From positions 1 to 56,815 of the forward strand of contig CAXYYA010000022.1 in assembly GCA_964293155.1 (NCBI GenBank): a stretch of 56,815 nucleotides of DNA, written 5' to 3'. The position numbers were made by a program, and so were the translations under genes. The notes below the pieces were generated by a model. It was given only the letters and a program-made list of their open reading frames with translations. It did no database searches and was not told the DNA's origin. Origin of the DNA: JAQVEB01 sp028698105 (GTDB taxonomy: Bacteria; Bacteroidota; Bacteroidia; Bacteroidales; Dysgonomonadaceae). Position 1 is the first letter of the stretch; each line of letters starts with the position of its first letter. This document shows, piece by piece, positions 27,502 to 37,600 of this stretch.

Positions 27502-28923
27502 TCAATCAAGATAGGTAACCTTCATATCGTAATCCCATTGATCGAAATACAGATTCCAATGTTCCGATTCCACTTCGCCACGCTGAAAATCTACCGTTTC
27601 GCTGCGCGGGAATTTTTTTTCGGGATAAAAATCGCCTGAAAAGTCGGTATTCACATACAGCCGGTATGAATCAATACCGGACATAAAAAATTCCCTTCCG
27701 ACAGGATGATCTAACTTTCCGCCGCGTGCGAACGAAATATCAACCGGTATCCAGCCGACGCCCTCGAAATAAACTTCGGCCCAGTCGTGCAGGTTCACTT
27801 CGCCCGGATGCGTCATCCAGCCGCTTTGCCAACGCGCGGGAATACCTTTGTATCGGAGCATTGCGATGAGTAGCATCGTCACCTGTCCGCAATCGCCTTT
27901 GCGATTTTCGATCACATATTCGGGAATGTTGGGAATGGTTGAATATTCCAAAGCGCTCGCCCACGGGTAGTTGGCGGCGATGTAGCGGTAAATAGCCTGC
28001 AAGGTTTCAAACGGTGTCTGCGCATTGCTCGTAACGCTGTCCGTGAGCGACTTGAGTTGGGGCGTGAACTGAACATGCGGCGGGCGTTCCGAAGTGTTTT
28101 CTTTGTATTCGGGCGAGTTTGTGTCGTAAGGTTTAATATCGAATTTGGCGAGATCAAAATATGTTCCTTGCGATGAAAACTCGTATTCGATCTGAAAAAC
28201 CGAAGGTTTATCCTGCTCGGCGCGTTTTTCCATATAAACGGAAGTGTGCACGGTTTTGTCTTCCGAAAATGTATAATCGGGTTGTGAAGCTCCGATGAAT
28301 TTGATTTCGGATTGGCGGCCGACATCGGCGCGCGGGTAGGGAAGACCAACCCGCAGCAATTCCCCCGCCGGCACGGCGTTTGCGTTTACCGTGAGCGTGT
28401 AAACGATATGCATCCGTTTCTTTGGCAAAAGGTACTTCCCGGGTATGTTTGTTCCGGTTTTGTGGTTCAACGCATTGATCAGTAAAGAGTCGCGCGGCGT
28501 ATCGCTTGCCGGAGGCATTTTAGCGAGTGCTCTTGCTTCGGCATCCACACGAAAAATGTTGGCGGCAGCGTTTTTGAAATAGCGTTTTTCGCCGTCAATA
28601 ATCTTGTATTCCAGCGCTTTTGACGATTCCCATTTCGATAATTGCTCGTCCGTAGGCGTAAAGCCTTGTCGTTCCTCAATCCATTTCACAACGTCTTCGC
28701 GCGTCTTGTTGAAATCAACGGAAACACGATGCAGCGAATCCTTGGTAAACATCAGCGAACGCCGCTCTGCTTCGGGTAACGCATTGTTTTTCAGAAGGGA
28801 ATCAATAGTATGCGTGGCAGCGCTAAAGTTCCCTGCCGAAATCATGTTGGAAAGGCTGTCGCCTTTCGGTTGCGAAACGCAACCGGCGAAAATAACAGTA
28901 AGCATCAGGAGAAAATTTTTCAT
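27502..28923 (-). CDS. Transglutaminase-like lipoprotein
   Basis: A 473-residue lipoprotein (lipobox FAGC at about residue 15) with a transglutaminase-like protease fold near residues 300-420. The catalytic Cys lies in KGDCGQVTMLLIAMLRYKGIP, the His in NLHDWAEVYFEG and the Asp in WIPVDISF. The N-terminal half holds a conserved beta domain of unknown function. Proteins of this kind act in the periplasm as peptidases or amide-cleaving enzymes; no substrate can be read from the sequence. The gene starts two bases after the stop of the HAD gene, so the two are translationally linked. Confidence 0.82.
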   Translation of the reverse strand: MKNFLLMLTVIFAGCVSQPKGDSLSNMISAGNFSAATHTIDSLLKNNALPEAERRSLMFTKDSLHRVSVDFNKTREDVVKWIEERQGFTPTDEQLSKWESSKALEYKIIDGEKRYFKNAAANIFRVDAEARALAKMPPASDTPRDSLLINALNHKTGTNIPGKYLLPKKRMHIVYTLTVNANAVPAGELLRVGLPYPRADVGRQSEIKFIGASQPDYTFSEDKTVHTSVYMEKRAEQDKPSVFQIEYEFSSQGTYFDLAKFDIKPYDTNSPEYKENTSERPPHVQFTPQLKSLTDSVTSNAQTPFETLQAIYRYIAANYPWASALEYSTIPNIPEYVIENRKGDCGQVTMLLIAMLRYKGIPARWQSGWMTHPGEVNLHDWAEVYFEGVGWIPVDISFARGGKLDHPVGREFFMSGIDSYRLYVNTDFSGDFYPEKKFPRSETVDFQRGEVESEHWNLYFDQWDYDMKVTYLD

Positions 28924-28925
28924 TA

Positions 28926-29669
28926 TTATGCGGATAAGGTGTTGATAATGTTAAGTATATCGGACAGTTTTTCGTTGAGTGCGGTCATCGAATTTAGTAC
29001 CATATTTGCTCCTGCGGTTGTGAGAATGTCGTCGGACAATGGGCCTGTATTCACGTCAATAACAAAAATACCGGCTTTATGCGCTGCTTCGGTACCCAAT
29101 GGTGCGTTTTCGATTACCAATGCCTGGTTTGGGCTTAACTCACCCCCTTTTTTCAGTCCCATCAGAAAAGGTTCGGGATGCGGTTTTCCTATTTTTACGT
29201 CAAAAGCGGTAACCATGGTCTCTTTCGAGAAAATACCCGGGAAATTGTCGTTTAACTTATCCAGCAACGACGGTTGTCCCGATCCGGTCACCAAAACGGG
29301 CAATAGCCCGTGCGATTTCACCAAATCCAATACTTGCGCTGCTCCGGGCATTGTGTTGCCGGTATTGTAGCGAGTGAAAAGCTCCGTTTTGCGGTCGTAT
29401 ATTTTTTTTACCTCTTCTTTCGTTGCTTTTCGGCCGAGTTCATGTTGGAAGATGAGGTTGATGGTGGAGCTTCCGGTGCGGCCTTCGTGGAGGTAAAAAT
29501 CTTCGGGTTTGGTACTTTTTAGTCCGAATTCTTCCATTGTTTGTTGCCACGAACGGGCGTGAGCCGGCATGGAATCATACAACACGCCGTCCATGTCGAA
29601 AAGCACGGCTTTTAGATCGAATTGGTGGTAGTGGTGTTTTTTGAGGTAATTCTCAAAACGATCTTTCAT
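28926..29669 (-). CDS. HAD-superfamily hydrolase, beta-phosphoglucomutase-like
   Basis: A 247-residue HAD phosphatase with a small helical cap. Motif I is LFDMDGVLYDS, motif II VLVTGSGQPS, motif III the Lys in GKPHPEPFLMG, and motif IV VIENAPLG. These fit the beta-phosphoglucomutase/phosphonatase branch (subfamily IA). It likely dephosphorylates or isomerises a sugar phosphate or removes a side product. An intrinsic terminator separates it from pgi upstream, and the transglutaminase-like gene follows immediately. Confidence 0.88.
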   Translation of the reverse strand: MKDRFENYLKKHHYHQFDLKAVLFDMDGVLYDSMPAHARSWQQTMEEFGLKSTKPEDFYLHEGRTGSSTINLIFQHELGRKATKEEVKKIYDRKTELFTRYNTGNTMPGAAQVLDLVKSHGLLPVLVTGSGQPSLLDKLNDNFPGIFSKETMVTAFDVKIGKPHPEPFLMGLKKGGELSPNQALVIENAPLGTEAAHKAGIFVIDVNTGPLSDDILTTAGANMVLNSMTALNEKLSDILNIINTLSA

Positions 29670-29676
29670 ATTGCCA

Positions 29677-29711
29677 TAAAAACCGAAGACCGCTTTGGGC
29701 GGTCGTTTCGG
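29677..29711 (-). terminator. Intrinsic terminator after pgi
   Basis: On the minus strand CCGAA(ac)GACCGC pairs with GCGGTCTTCGG over a five-base loop and is followed by TTTTT. It lies 21 bases after the pgi stop and ends the lysS-gpsA-pgi unit. Confidence 0.8.
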
Positions 29712-29731
29712 ATTTTGTTTTTATTTTGATT

Positions 29732-31081
29732 TCAGAGCTTCTCTTTTATCGCTTTAGTTGCCTCTTCGTAACCGGGTTTTTCCAACAGGGCGAACATATT
29801 CTTTTTGTAAGCTTCCACGCCGGGCTGGTCAAACGGATTTACGCCGAGCATATAGCCACTTATTCCACACGCTTTTTCAAAGAAATAGATCATTTGCCCG
29901 ATGGATTCTTCGTCGAGTTCAGGAATCTCGATCAACAGGTTTGGAACGCCTCCGTCAATATGCGCGATGCGCGTGCCGAGTTCGGCCATTTTGTTCACTT
30001 CATCAACGCGTTTATCTTTCAGATAATTGAGTCCGTCCAGGTTGTCATCATCGTGCGGGATCTCCACTTTGTGGTTCGGTTCCTTCACCGAGATAACCGT
30101 TTCGAAAATAGTGCGTTCGCCTTCCTGAATCCATTGTCCCATGGAATGGAGATCGGTTGTGAAATCCACGGCAGCGGGGAATATACCTTTGTTTTCTTTC
30201 CCTTCGCTTTCGCCGTAGAGTTGTTTCCACCATTCGGCAAAATAGTGCAGTTTGGGATGATAATTCACCAGAATTTCTATCTTCTTACCCCTTTTATATA
30301 ATTCGTTGCGAATGGCTGCGTAAATGGCGGGTAAATTATATTCAAAAGAAACTTTCGGGCCGGAAGCCTCTTCCATGTTAGCCGCTCCCGCGACCAGTTT
30401 GCGTATGTTAATTCCGGCGACGGCAATAGGCAGTAACCCCACGGGCGTGAGCACGGAATAACGTCCGCCCACATCATCGGGAATAACAAATGTTTTGTAA
30501 TTTTCTCTGGTTGCAAGCGTGCGGAGCGCTCCACGGCTGGCATCCGTAATGGCAACAATGCGTTTGCGGGCCTCGTCCTTGCCTACTTTCTCTTCAAGCA
30601 ATTCTTTGAGCAGACGAAATGCGATGGCCGGTTCGGTTGTTGTTCCCGATTTGGAAATATTGATGATGCCGAAACTCTTTTTGTCGAGGTATTTTTTCAG
30701 CTCATACAGATAATCTTCGCCGATGTTATTGCCTGCGTATAAAATTACGGGATTTTCCCTTTTTTCCAGAAGCCAGTCGAACGAGTTGGAGAGGGCGTCA
30801 ATTACGGCGCGGGCGCCGAGATAGCTTCCGCCGATCCCGATCACGACAACCACATCGCAGCGGGAACGCAACTCGATGGATGTCTGCTCAATATCTCTTA
30901 ATTGCTCTTCGGTGATGGACGATGGGAGTTTTACCCAGCCGAGAAAATCGTTTCCGGCGCGGTCGCCATCGTATAATGCTTGATTACATGCGATTGCATT
31001 TGCCGATTGTTGCAGGATATCTTTTTCCTCAACCCAATCGTACACATGCTGAATATTCATTTTAATGCTGTCCATAATCAA
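29732..31081 (-). CDS. pgi: Glucose-6-phosphate isomerase
   Basis: A 449-residue Pgi of the shorter bacterial type. The substrate-binding SIS folds carry IGIGGSYLGARA near 82 and NISKSGTTTEPA near 140. The catalytic Glu and the late conserved helix lie in FFEKACGISGYMLGVNPFDQPGVE. It interconverts glucose-6-phosphate and fructose-6-phosphate in the cytoplasm. Its start is eight bases from the gpsA stop. Two nearby ATGs (MIMDSIKMN) make the exact N-terminus uncertain by a few residues. Confidence 0.96.
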   Translation of the reverse strand: MIMDSIKMNIQHVYDWVEEKDILQQSANAIACNQALYDGDRAGNDFLGWVKLPSSITEEQLRDIEQTSIELRSRCDVVVVIGIGGSYLGARAVIDALSNSFDWLLEKRENPVILYAGNNIGEDYLYELKKYLDKKSFGIINISKSGTTTEPAIAFRLLKELLEEKVGKDEARKRIVAITDASRGALRTLATRENYKTFVIPDDVGGRYSVLTPVGLLPIAVAGINIRKLVAGAANMEEASGPKVSFEYNLPAIYAAIRNELYKRGKKIEILVNYHPKLHYFAEWWKQLYGESEGKENKGIFPAAVDFTTDLHSMGQWIQEGERTIFETVISVKEPNHKVEIPHDDDNLDGLNYLKDKRVDEVNKMAELGTRIAHIDGGVPNLLIEIPELDEESIGQMIYFFEKACGISGYMLGVNPFDQPGVEAYKKNMFALLEKPGYEEATKAIKEKL

Positions 31082-31088
31082 TTATTTT

Positions 31089-32084
31089 TTAAAAAGATTC
31101 TATTAATTTTTCGATAGCCGCACGGGGAGGCAATTTGTCGTAAAGTATCTGGTAAACGGTATTCACAATGGGTAGATGCAGTTTAAACCGTTGGTTCATT
31201 TCCACAATACATTTTGCACCGTAATAGCCTTCGGCGATCATTTCCATTTCCAGTTGGGCGGTTTTTACGGAGTAGCCTTTTCCGATCATGGTTCCCAGCG
31301 TACGATTCCGGCTGAATTGCGAGTATCCGGTAACCAGCATATCGCCCAGATAATGCTGCTCGCAGGTGTTCCGCTCCATGGGAACAACCCCGTTGAGGAA
31401 CCGCTCCATTTCTTTGGCGCAGTTGGTCATTAGCACGGCCTGAAAGTTGTCGCCGTATTGCAATCCCTGACAAACGCCCGCCGCAATGGCGTAAATGTTT
31501 TTCAACACGGCAGCCAGTTCAATTCCCACAACATCTTCGGATACCGAGGCGTGCATGATGCGCGACGAAATTCCTTTGGAAAGCAGTTTGGCTTTTTCTA
31601 CGTCTTTGCACGCGGCAGTGAGGAATGAGAGTCTTTCCAGTGCAATTTCTTCGGCGTGGCAGGGGCCCGAAAGAACGCCGATATTTTCCGTTGGAATTTT
31701 GAAATTATACGCAAGGTATTCGCTGATAACCATGTTTTCGTTCGGAACGATTCCTTTGATGGCCGAAACCATGAATTTCCCTTTAAACGTGCTGTTCCAT
31801 ATACGTTTCAGATACTGTTTAACATACGGCGAAGGCATCGCCATGATGATGGTATCCGAATCTTTGATAGCTCTTTCGATGTTCGAATAAAACGTGATAT
31901 GTGCGAGGTTGAATTTTACGTTGGTCAGATAATCGGGATTATGGCCGAATTTATAAAACCCTTCAATTTGTTCCGTGCGTCTAATGTACCAATGCAAATG
32001 CTTTTGGTTCATGAGCACTATTTTGGCAAGAGCCGTACCCCACGTACCGCCACCCAAAATACAGATTTTACCCAATGATTCCAT
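31089..32084 (-). CDS. gpsA: Glycerol-3-phosphate dehydrogenase [NAD(P)+]
   Basis: A 331-residue enzyme with the N-terminal Rossmann motif ILGGGTWGTALA at residues 9-20, the SAIKGIVP segment near 107, LSGPCHAEEIA near 138 and the catalytic Lys in ELAAVLKNIYAIAAG. It reduces dihydroxyacetone phosphate to sn-glycerol-3-phosphate for phospholipid synthesis. It lies 27 bases downstream of lysS (counting from its start to the lysS stop) and immediately upstream of pgi. Confidence 0.95.
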   Translation of the reverse strand: MESLGKICILGGGTWGTALAKIVLMNQKHLHWYIRRTEQIEGFYKFGHNPDYLTNVKFNLAHITFYSNIERAIKDSDTIIMAMPSPYVKQYLKRIWNSTFKGKFMVSAIKGIVPNENMVISEYLAYNFKIPTENIGVLSGPCHAEEIALERLSFLTAACKDVEKAKLLSKGISSRIMHASVSEDVVGIELAAVLKNIYAIAAGVCQGLQYGDNFQAVLMTNCAKEMERFLNGVVPMERNTCEQHYLGDMLVTGYSQFSRNRTLGTMIGKGYSVKTAQLEMEMIAEGYYGAKCIVEMNQRFKLHLPIVNTVYQILYDKLPPRAAIEKLIESF

Positions 32085-32111
32085 TCTTTTTTATGTTTCA
32101 GGCAGTGAGGT

Positions 32112-33842
32112 TTAAATTTGTGAAGCGTTCATTACCCATGTTTTAACCTCTTCGGGGGTGGGATTGTTCAATTCAAGTTTGAATTTCTTGTTCAATCCGC
32201 ATATTTCCTGATGTAATTTGTTCGGGTTGGCTTCCCGCAGCGATTTCACCTCTGTATAACCGGCCTTTTGCAACGGCGTAACCCACTCCTCCGGAATGCC
32301 GATCTCGGTGTATTTTGCCGGTGCGTCTTTTTTTGATGTTTTCTCGGGGCGCATCTGCGGGAAAAGCAGCACCTCCTGAATGGTGGTTTGACCGGTGAGC
32401 AGCATCGTGAGCCTGTCCATGCCGATGCCCATCCCCGCCGTAGGCGGCATGCCGTATTCCAACGCGCGCAAAAAATCCTGATCAATGAACATGGCTTCAT
32501 CATCGCCCTTTTCCGACAGACGGAGCTGTTCTTCAAATCGTTCGCGCTGATCAATGGGGTCGTTCAACTCAGAGTAGGCATTGGCGAGTTCTTTTCCGTT
32601 CACCATCAGCTCAAAGCGTTCCGTGAGTTCAGGATTGCTTCTGTGCCGTTTGCACAAGGGCGACATTTCTTTCGGATAATCAATGATGAAAGTAGGTTGT
32701 ATGTAGTTTCCTTCGCATTTTTCACCGAAAATTTCGTCAATAAGCTTTCCTTTGCCCATCGTTTCATCGGTTTCGATATTCAGCTTCTTGCACACTTCGC
32801 GAAGTTGTGGCTCATTCATTCCTGCAATATCAATGCCGGTGTGTTCTTTTATGGCATCAATCATTGTAACGCGTTTGTAGGGCGCTTTAAAATCGATCTC
32901 GTGATCGCCGACTTTCACTTTTGTGGTTCCCAACACCTGCAAGGCGGTATATTCCAGCATCTGTTCGGTGAATTCCATCATCCATCTATAGTCCTTGTAC
33001 GAAACGTAAATTTCCAGTACCGTGAACTCCGGATTGTGCGTGCGGTCCATGCCTTCGTTGCGGAAATCGCGCGAAAATTCGTACACGCCTTCAAAACCGC
33101 CCACGATAAGGCGTTTCAGGTACAACTCGTTGGCAATACGCAAATAAAGAGGCATGTCCAACGCGTTGTGATGCGTAATAAAAGGACGGGCTGCCGCGCC
33201 TCCCGGAATACTTTGCAGCACCGGCGTATCCACTTCCAGGTAGCCGTGTTGATTGAAAAATTCGCGAAAAGCATTAAATATTTTGGTGCGTTTCAGAAAA
33301 ATATCCTTTACCTCCTCGTTCACGAGCAAGTCCACGTACCGTTGACGGTAGCGCAACTCGGGGTCGCTAAATTTATCGTAAGCCACGCCATCCTTCATTT
33401 TCACTACGGGCAGCGGTTTAAGCGATTTCGACAGAACGGTGAGCGTTTCCGCGTGAATGGAAATTTCGCCCATCTGCGTGCGAAAAACAAAGCCGGTAAT
33501 GCCGATAAAATCGCCTATGTCCAAGAGTTTCTTGAATACGGTATTGTATAAATCTTTGTTTTCGCCGGGGCAAATATCGTCGCGCGTAATATATACCTGA
33601 ATGCGTCCTTTCGAGTCCATAAGCTCGATGAACGAGGCTTTGCCCATGATGCGGCGGCTCATGATGCGCCCTGCAACACGTACCGGGCGTTTTTCGTCTT
33701 CTTTGAATTCGTTTTTGATATCCGTGGAGTAGGCATTTACTTCGTAAAGTGCGGCAGGGTAGGGCTCTATGCCGAGTTGACGTAATTCGTCCAAACTTTG
33801 TCTGCGAATAATTTCTTGTTCGCTGAGTTCTAAATTATGCAT
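32112..33842 (-). CDS. lysS: Lysyl-tRNA synthetase, class II
   Basis: A 576-residue LysS. It has an N-terminal OB-fold anticodon domain (VRVAGRIMSRRIMGKASFIEL in parts) and the class II catalytic core, with motif 2 FRNEGMDRTHNPEFT and motif 3 GIGMDRLTMLLTG. About 75 extra residues after motif 3 (KYTEIGIPEEWVTPLQKAGY onward) form a helical C-terminal extension that I recall in Bacteroidota LysRS proteins. The start at 33842 is chosen because the in-frame ATG at 33893 would lie upstream of the candidate promoter. The gene leads a run into gpsA and pgi and is divergent from the hydrogenase cluster. Confidence 0.96.
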   Translation of the reverse strand: MHNLELSEQEIIRRQSLDELRQLGIEPYPAALYEVNAYSTDIKNEFKEDEKRPVRVAGRIMSRRIMGKASFIELMDSKGRIQVYITRDDICPGENKDLYNTVFKKLLDIGDFIGITGFVFRTQMGEISIHAETLTVLSKSLKPLPVVKMKDGVAYDKFSDPELRYRQRYVDLLVNEEVKDIFLKRTKIFNAFREFFNQHGYLEVDTPVLQSIPGGAAARPFITHHNALDMPLYLRIANELYLKRLIVGGFEGVYEFSRDFRNEGMDRTHNPEFTVLEIYVSYKDYRWMMEFTEQMLEYTALQVLGTTKVKVGDHEIDFKAPYKRVTMIDAIKEHTGIDIAGMNEPQLREVCKKLNIETDETMGKGKLIDEIFGEKCEGNYIQPTFIIDYPKEMSPLCKRHRSNPELTERFELMVNGKELANAYSELNDPIDQRERFEEQLRLSEKGDDEAMFIDQDFLRALEYGMPPTAGMGIGMDRLTMLLTGQTTIQEVLLFPQMRPEKTSKKDAPAKYTEIGIPEEWVTPLQKAGYTEVKSLREANPNKLHQEICGLNKKFKLELNNPTPEEVKTWVMNASQI

Positions 33843-33882
33843 GTGTGATTGATAGTTTTTACAGCTATTTCCAAAATTACCA

Positions 33883-33890
33883 CAAAAGTA
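33883..33890 (-). promoter_or_regulatory. Candidate -7 element for lysS
   Basis: TACTTTTG on the minus strand fits TAnnTTTG and lies about 40 bases before the chosen lysS start. The -33 region is not a good TTTG match. It supports the shorter lysS start. Confidence 0.4.
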
Positions 33891-34005
33891 CAAAATATAT
33901 TGTATTCTTTTTCGTTGTCGTGGTTTTTTCCGTTATTTATCAGTTGGTGAAAGGTGTGTTGCAGTAAAATTTTTCACGTATTGAAAAAAATAGATAAATT
34001 ATTAA

Positions 34006-34045
34006 GGAAAAATTTCTTTAATTAAAATAAAATTTATTACATTTG
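34006..34045 (+). promoter_or_regulatory. Promoter region of hydrogenase block 1, duplicated motif
   Basis: GGAAAAATTTCTTTAAT is followed by AATAAAAT and ends in TACATTTG, a full TAnnTTTG -7 element at 34038-34045. A TTTC lies 21 bases upstream of it at the -33 position. The whole block recurs almost base for base at 39724-39762 before the second hydrogenase block. Predicted leader length is about 88 bases. Confidence 0.65.
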
Positions 34046-34139
34046 AGGCATCGAACAAGTGATGCGATTTAACACTTTTTGATCGGAGTTTTTTTGTAAA
34101 GCCGTTATTATCATGATTTTTTAAATAAAATACAATTTT

Positions 34140-34673
34140 ATGGAAACACTTACCAACGCCACGGTGGCACATGATGTTCTCGATGAAATTATCGAAAAAC
34201 ATCGCGGAAAACCCGGCATGTTACTTACCACATTGGAGGAAACACAAGAAAAAAATCCTCTGAAATATCTTCCGGGCGAAACGCTGGCTGAAATCTCACG
34301 AAAGCTGAAAGTTCCTTACACACAGGTGTACAGCGTGGCCACGTTTTATTCATTTTTTAATTTGAAACCTCAGGGCAAGCATTCCATTGTTGTTTGCCGG
34401 GGAACGGCCTGCCACACCAAAGGTTCGAAGGCGTTGCTCGATGACATCGGTACCATTTTGGGTTTCAGGCGTTGTGACGACGATACCGAATCGTCCTACA
34501 CCACGCCCGATAACATGTTTACCATCCGCACGGTGGCTTGTTTCGGTCAGTGCGCGCAATCGCCCGTGGTGGCCGTGGATGATGTGATCTACAGCAACGT
34601 GAATTCTCAGAAATTGTTGAAGATTCTCAACAAGGTAAAAGATGAAAAACCATCGAAAAAGAATAAGAAATAA
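34140..34673 (+). CDS. hydC: [FeFe]-hydrogenase HydC subunit, NuoE-like (set 1)
   Basis: A 177-residue thioredoxin-fold [2Fe-2S] protein of the NuoE/HydC family. Ligands are C86 and C91 in CRGTACH, and C134 and C138 in CFGQC. The N-terminal helical part carries the LxxISRKLKVPYTQVYSVATFYSFF pattern typical of the family. It passes electrons between the NuoF-like flavoprotein and other clusters of the complex. It is the first gene of block 1; the fused HydB starts 16 bases after its stop. The Lys-rich C-terminal tail is unusual but short. Confidence 0.93.
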   Translation: METLTNATVAHDVLDEIIEKHRGKPGMLLTTLEETQEKNPLKYLPGETLAEISRKLKVPYTQVYSVATFYSFFNLKPQGKHSIVVCRGTACHTKGSKALLDDIGTILGFRRCDDDTESSYTTPDNMFTIRTVACFGQCAQSPVVAVDDVIYSNVNSQKLLKILNKVKDEKPSKKNKK

Positions 34674-34689
34674 CTTAAATCTCAACACG

Positions 34690-37600
34690 ATGAAACCATC
34701 CGAAATTAAATTACTAAAAGAGCAACATATAAACCGGATACTTCCGGAAACTCCCATGATTTTGGTGGGAATGGGTACCTGCGGTATCGGAAACGGGGCT
34801 GATACGGTTTACAATCAGTTTCAAAAGCAGATATCGGAAAACAAACTCGATTATAAGCTCAAACAAACCGGTTGCTTCGGTTTTTGTGCCGAAGAACCGA
34901 TGATAACGCTTTATCAGCCCGGGAAACCGATGCTGGTGTACAGCAAAGCGGACGAAAAAGATGTCAAACGCATCATCGAAAACCTGCAAAAGGGTAAACT
35001 CTACAAAAATAAACTTTTGTGCCGGATCGACAACTGGGATTTCCTGACATCGGAAGTGGAATTTGGAAAAGGCTACGAAGAAATTCCGCATTGGGATGAA
35101 ATTCCGTTCTTTAAAGGTCAGAAAAAAGTGGTGTTGCGCCATGCCGGACTTATTGATCCCGAAGAAATTCTCGATTACATTGCCGTAGGCGGCTACAACG
35201 CTTTGGCAAAAACGCTCACAGCCTTGGAACCTGCGGAAGTAGTATCCGAGGTGAAGGAATCCAAACTTCGCGGCCGTGGCGGAGCAGGTTTCCCTACGGG
35301 AATTAAATGGGAGATCATGCTCAAGCAGGAAGCCGACCAAAAATATATCATCTGCAACGCCGACGAAGGCGACCCCGGCGCGTACATGAACCGCAACGAG
35401 ATCGAAAGCGACCCGCACATGCTGCTCGAAGGCATGCTTATCGGCGCTTACGCGATGGGCGCAAGCAAGGGAATCGCCTACGTGCGCGCCGAATATCCGC
35501 TTGCCGTGAAACGGCTGAAATTAGCCATCGAACAAGCTGAAGAGCTCGGTTTGTTGGGCGAAAATATTTTGGGAACGGGCTTTAATTTCACTTTCGATAT
35601 CGTGGAAGGCGCCGGCGCCTTTGTGTGCGGTGAAGAAACGGCGTTGATCGCTTCCATCGAAGGAAAAGCGGGACGTCCGCTGCCGCGCCCGCCGTATCCC
35701 GCCAGTCGCGGATTGTACGGGAAACCCACCAACATTAACAACGTGGAAACGTGGTGCAATGTGCCGGTGATCATTGAGAAAGGCGCCGGTTGGTTCACAT
35801 CCATCGGTACCGAAAAAAGTCCTGGAACAAAAGTATTTTCGCTGGTGGGAAAAGTGAAAAATACGGGACTGGTGGAACTTCCGCTGGGTTCCCGATTAGA
35901 GCAATTCGTGTTCAACATCGGCGAAGGTACAGGCACATCCAAACGGGTGAAAGCCGTGCAGACCGGCGGCCCGTCGGGCGGCTGCATTCCGTTGGAATAT
36001 TTTTCCACGCCGGTTGATTACGAGTCGCTGGCAAGCATCGGCGCCATCATGGGTTCGGGCGGAATGGTGGTGATGGATCAGGACAATTGCATGGTGGATG
36101 TAGCGCGTTATTTTCTGGAGTTCAACGCCGGGGAATCGTGCGGAAAATGCACACCCTGCCGCGAAGGCTCGTCACAGGCGCTGGCCATTCTCACCCGCAT
36201 CACGAAGGGCCAGGGCACGTTTGAAGATTTAGCCGTATTGGAGCTGCTGAGCGGCGTTATGAAAGATTCATCGCTTTGCGCGCTCGGGCAGACCGCGCCC
36301 AATCCGATTCTTACTACGTTGAAATATTTCAGGCACGAGTATGAAGAACACATCAGGGAAAAACGATGCCATGCCGGCACGTGCGAATCCTTATTCATGG
36401 CTTTGTGCGAGAATAGTTGCCCGCTGCACATGAACATTCCCGGATACATTGAGCTGATAAAAGAAGACCGCATAGAAGACGCCTTTGAACTCACGCTGCG
36501 CGATAATCCGCTGCCAGGAACCATCGGGCGTATCTGCCACTTCCACTGCCAAATGCGATGCCGTCGCGAGATGTTGGATCAACCGGTTTCGCAAGGCGAA
36601 ATCCATCGTTATCTGGCCGATACGATGTATCAACTCGGAAAAGAAAATGAGATTTACAATAAACTGATCAAGGAAAAACAGCCGTCCACAGGCAAAAAGA
36701 TCGCGATTGTCGGAGCTGGGCCTGCCGGACTTACGGCCGCGTTTTATCTGGTTCGCCTGGGGCATGCGGTAACCGTTTACGATGCGTTGCCCGAAGCGGG
36801 CGGCGTTGTTCGTTTCGGCATTCCGCAGTACCGGCTGCCGAAAGAAGTGTTGCAAAAAGAAGTCAAACTGATCAAACGATTGGGTGCGAAATTTAAATTC
36901 AACCAACGGTTGGGCGAAAATTTTTCGCTGAACGACCTGAAAAAGAATTTCGATACTGTTTATCTGGCTATCGGCGCGTGGAAAGACATCGAATTAAGCA
37001 TTCCCGGAGAAAGTGCGAAAGGCGTGTTTGCGGGAACGGATGTACTGAAAGAAATGGCGCTGGATAATATGCCGCAACTGGGTGAGCACGTCGTTATCAT
37101 CGGCGCCGGAAACGTGGCCATTGATGCTGCTCGCAGCATTCTGCGCCTCGGAAAAGAGATTACCATCGTTTACCGTCGCGAAAAAAGCGATATGCCTGCC
37201 AATGCTGTCGAAATTTCGGAATCGGAAGAAGAAAAGATAAAGTATCACTTCCTGGCTTCGCCAAATGAGATCATCACCGATAAGTCGGGCAAAGTGAAAG
37301 CGCTCCGCATTGAGAAAATGGCGCGCGGGAGCATAGACCGTTCGGGACGGAAAAAACCGGTTGCCACCGGAGTTTTTGAAGAAATTCCGTGCGATTCCAT
37401 CATTCTCGCCATCGGCGAAAGGGTGGATTCGGAGAAACTGGCCTCTCAAAAGCTGGAACTCACCAAAGACGGCCGCATTGTGATTGATCCGTTTACGTAT
37501 CAAACTTCGGATCCGAAAATCTACGCCGGAGGCGATGCCGTAACCGGCCCGTCCACTGCCGCTGAGGCGATGGGCATGGCCAAAAAAGCGGCCGCTTCCA

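Noticed and set aside
32388..33551. Open frame of 387 codons on the plus strand opposite lysS
   Set aside because: It lies wholly within the clear lysS gene and has antisense-type composition and no recognisable motif.
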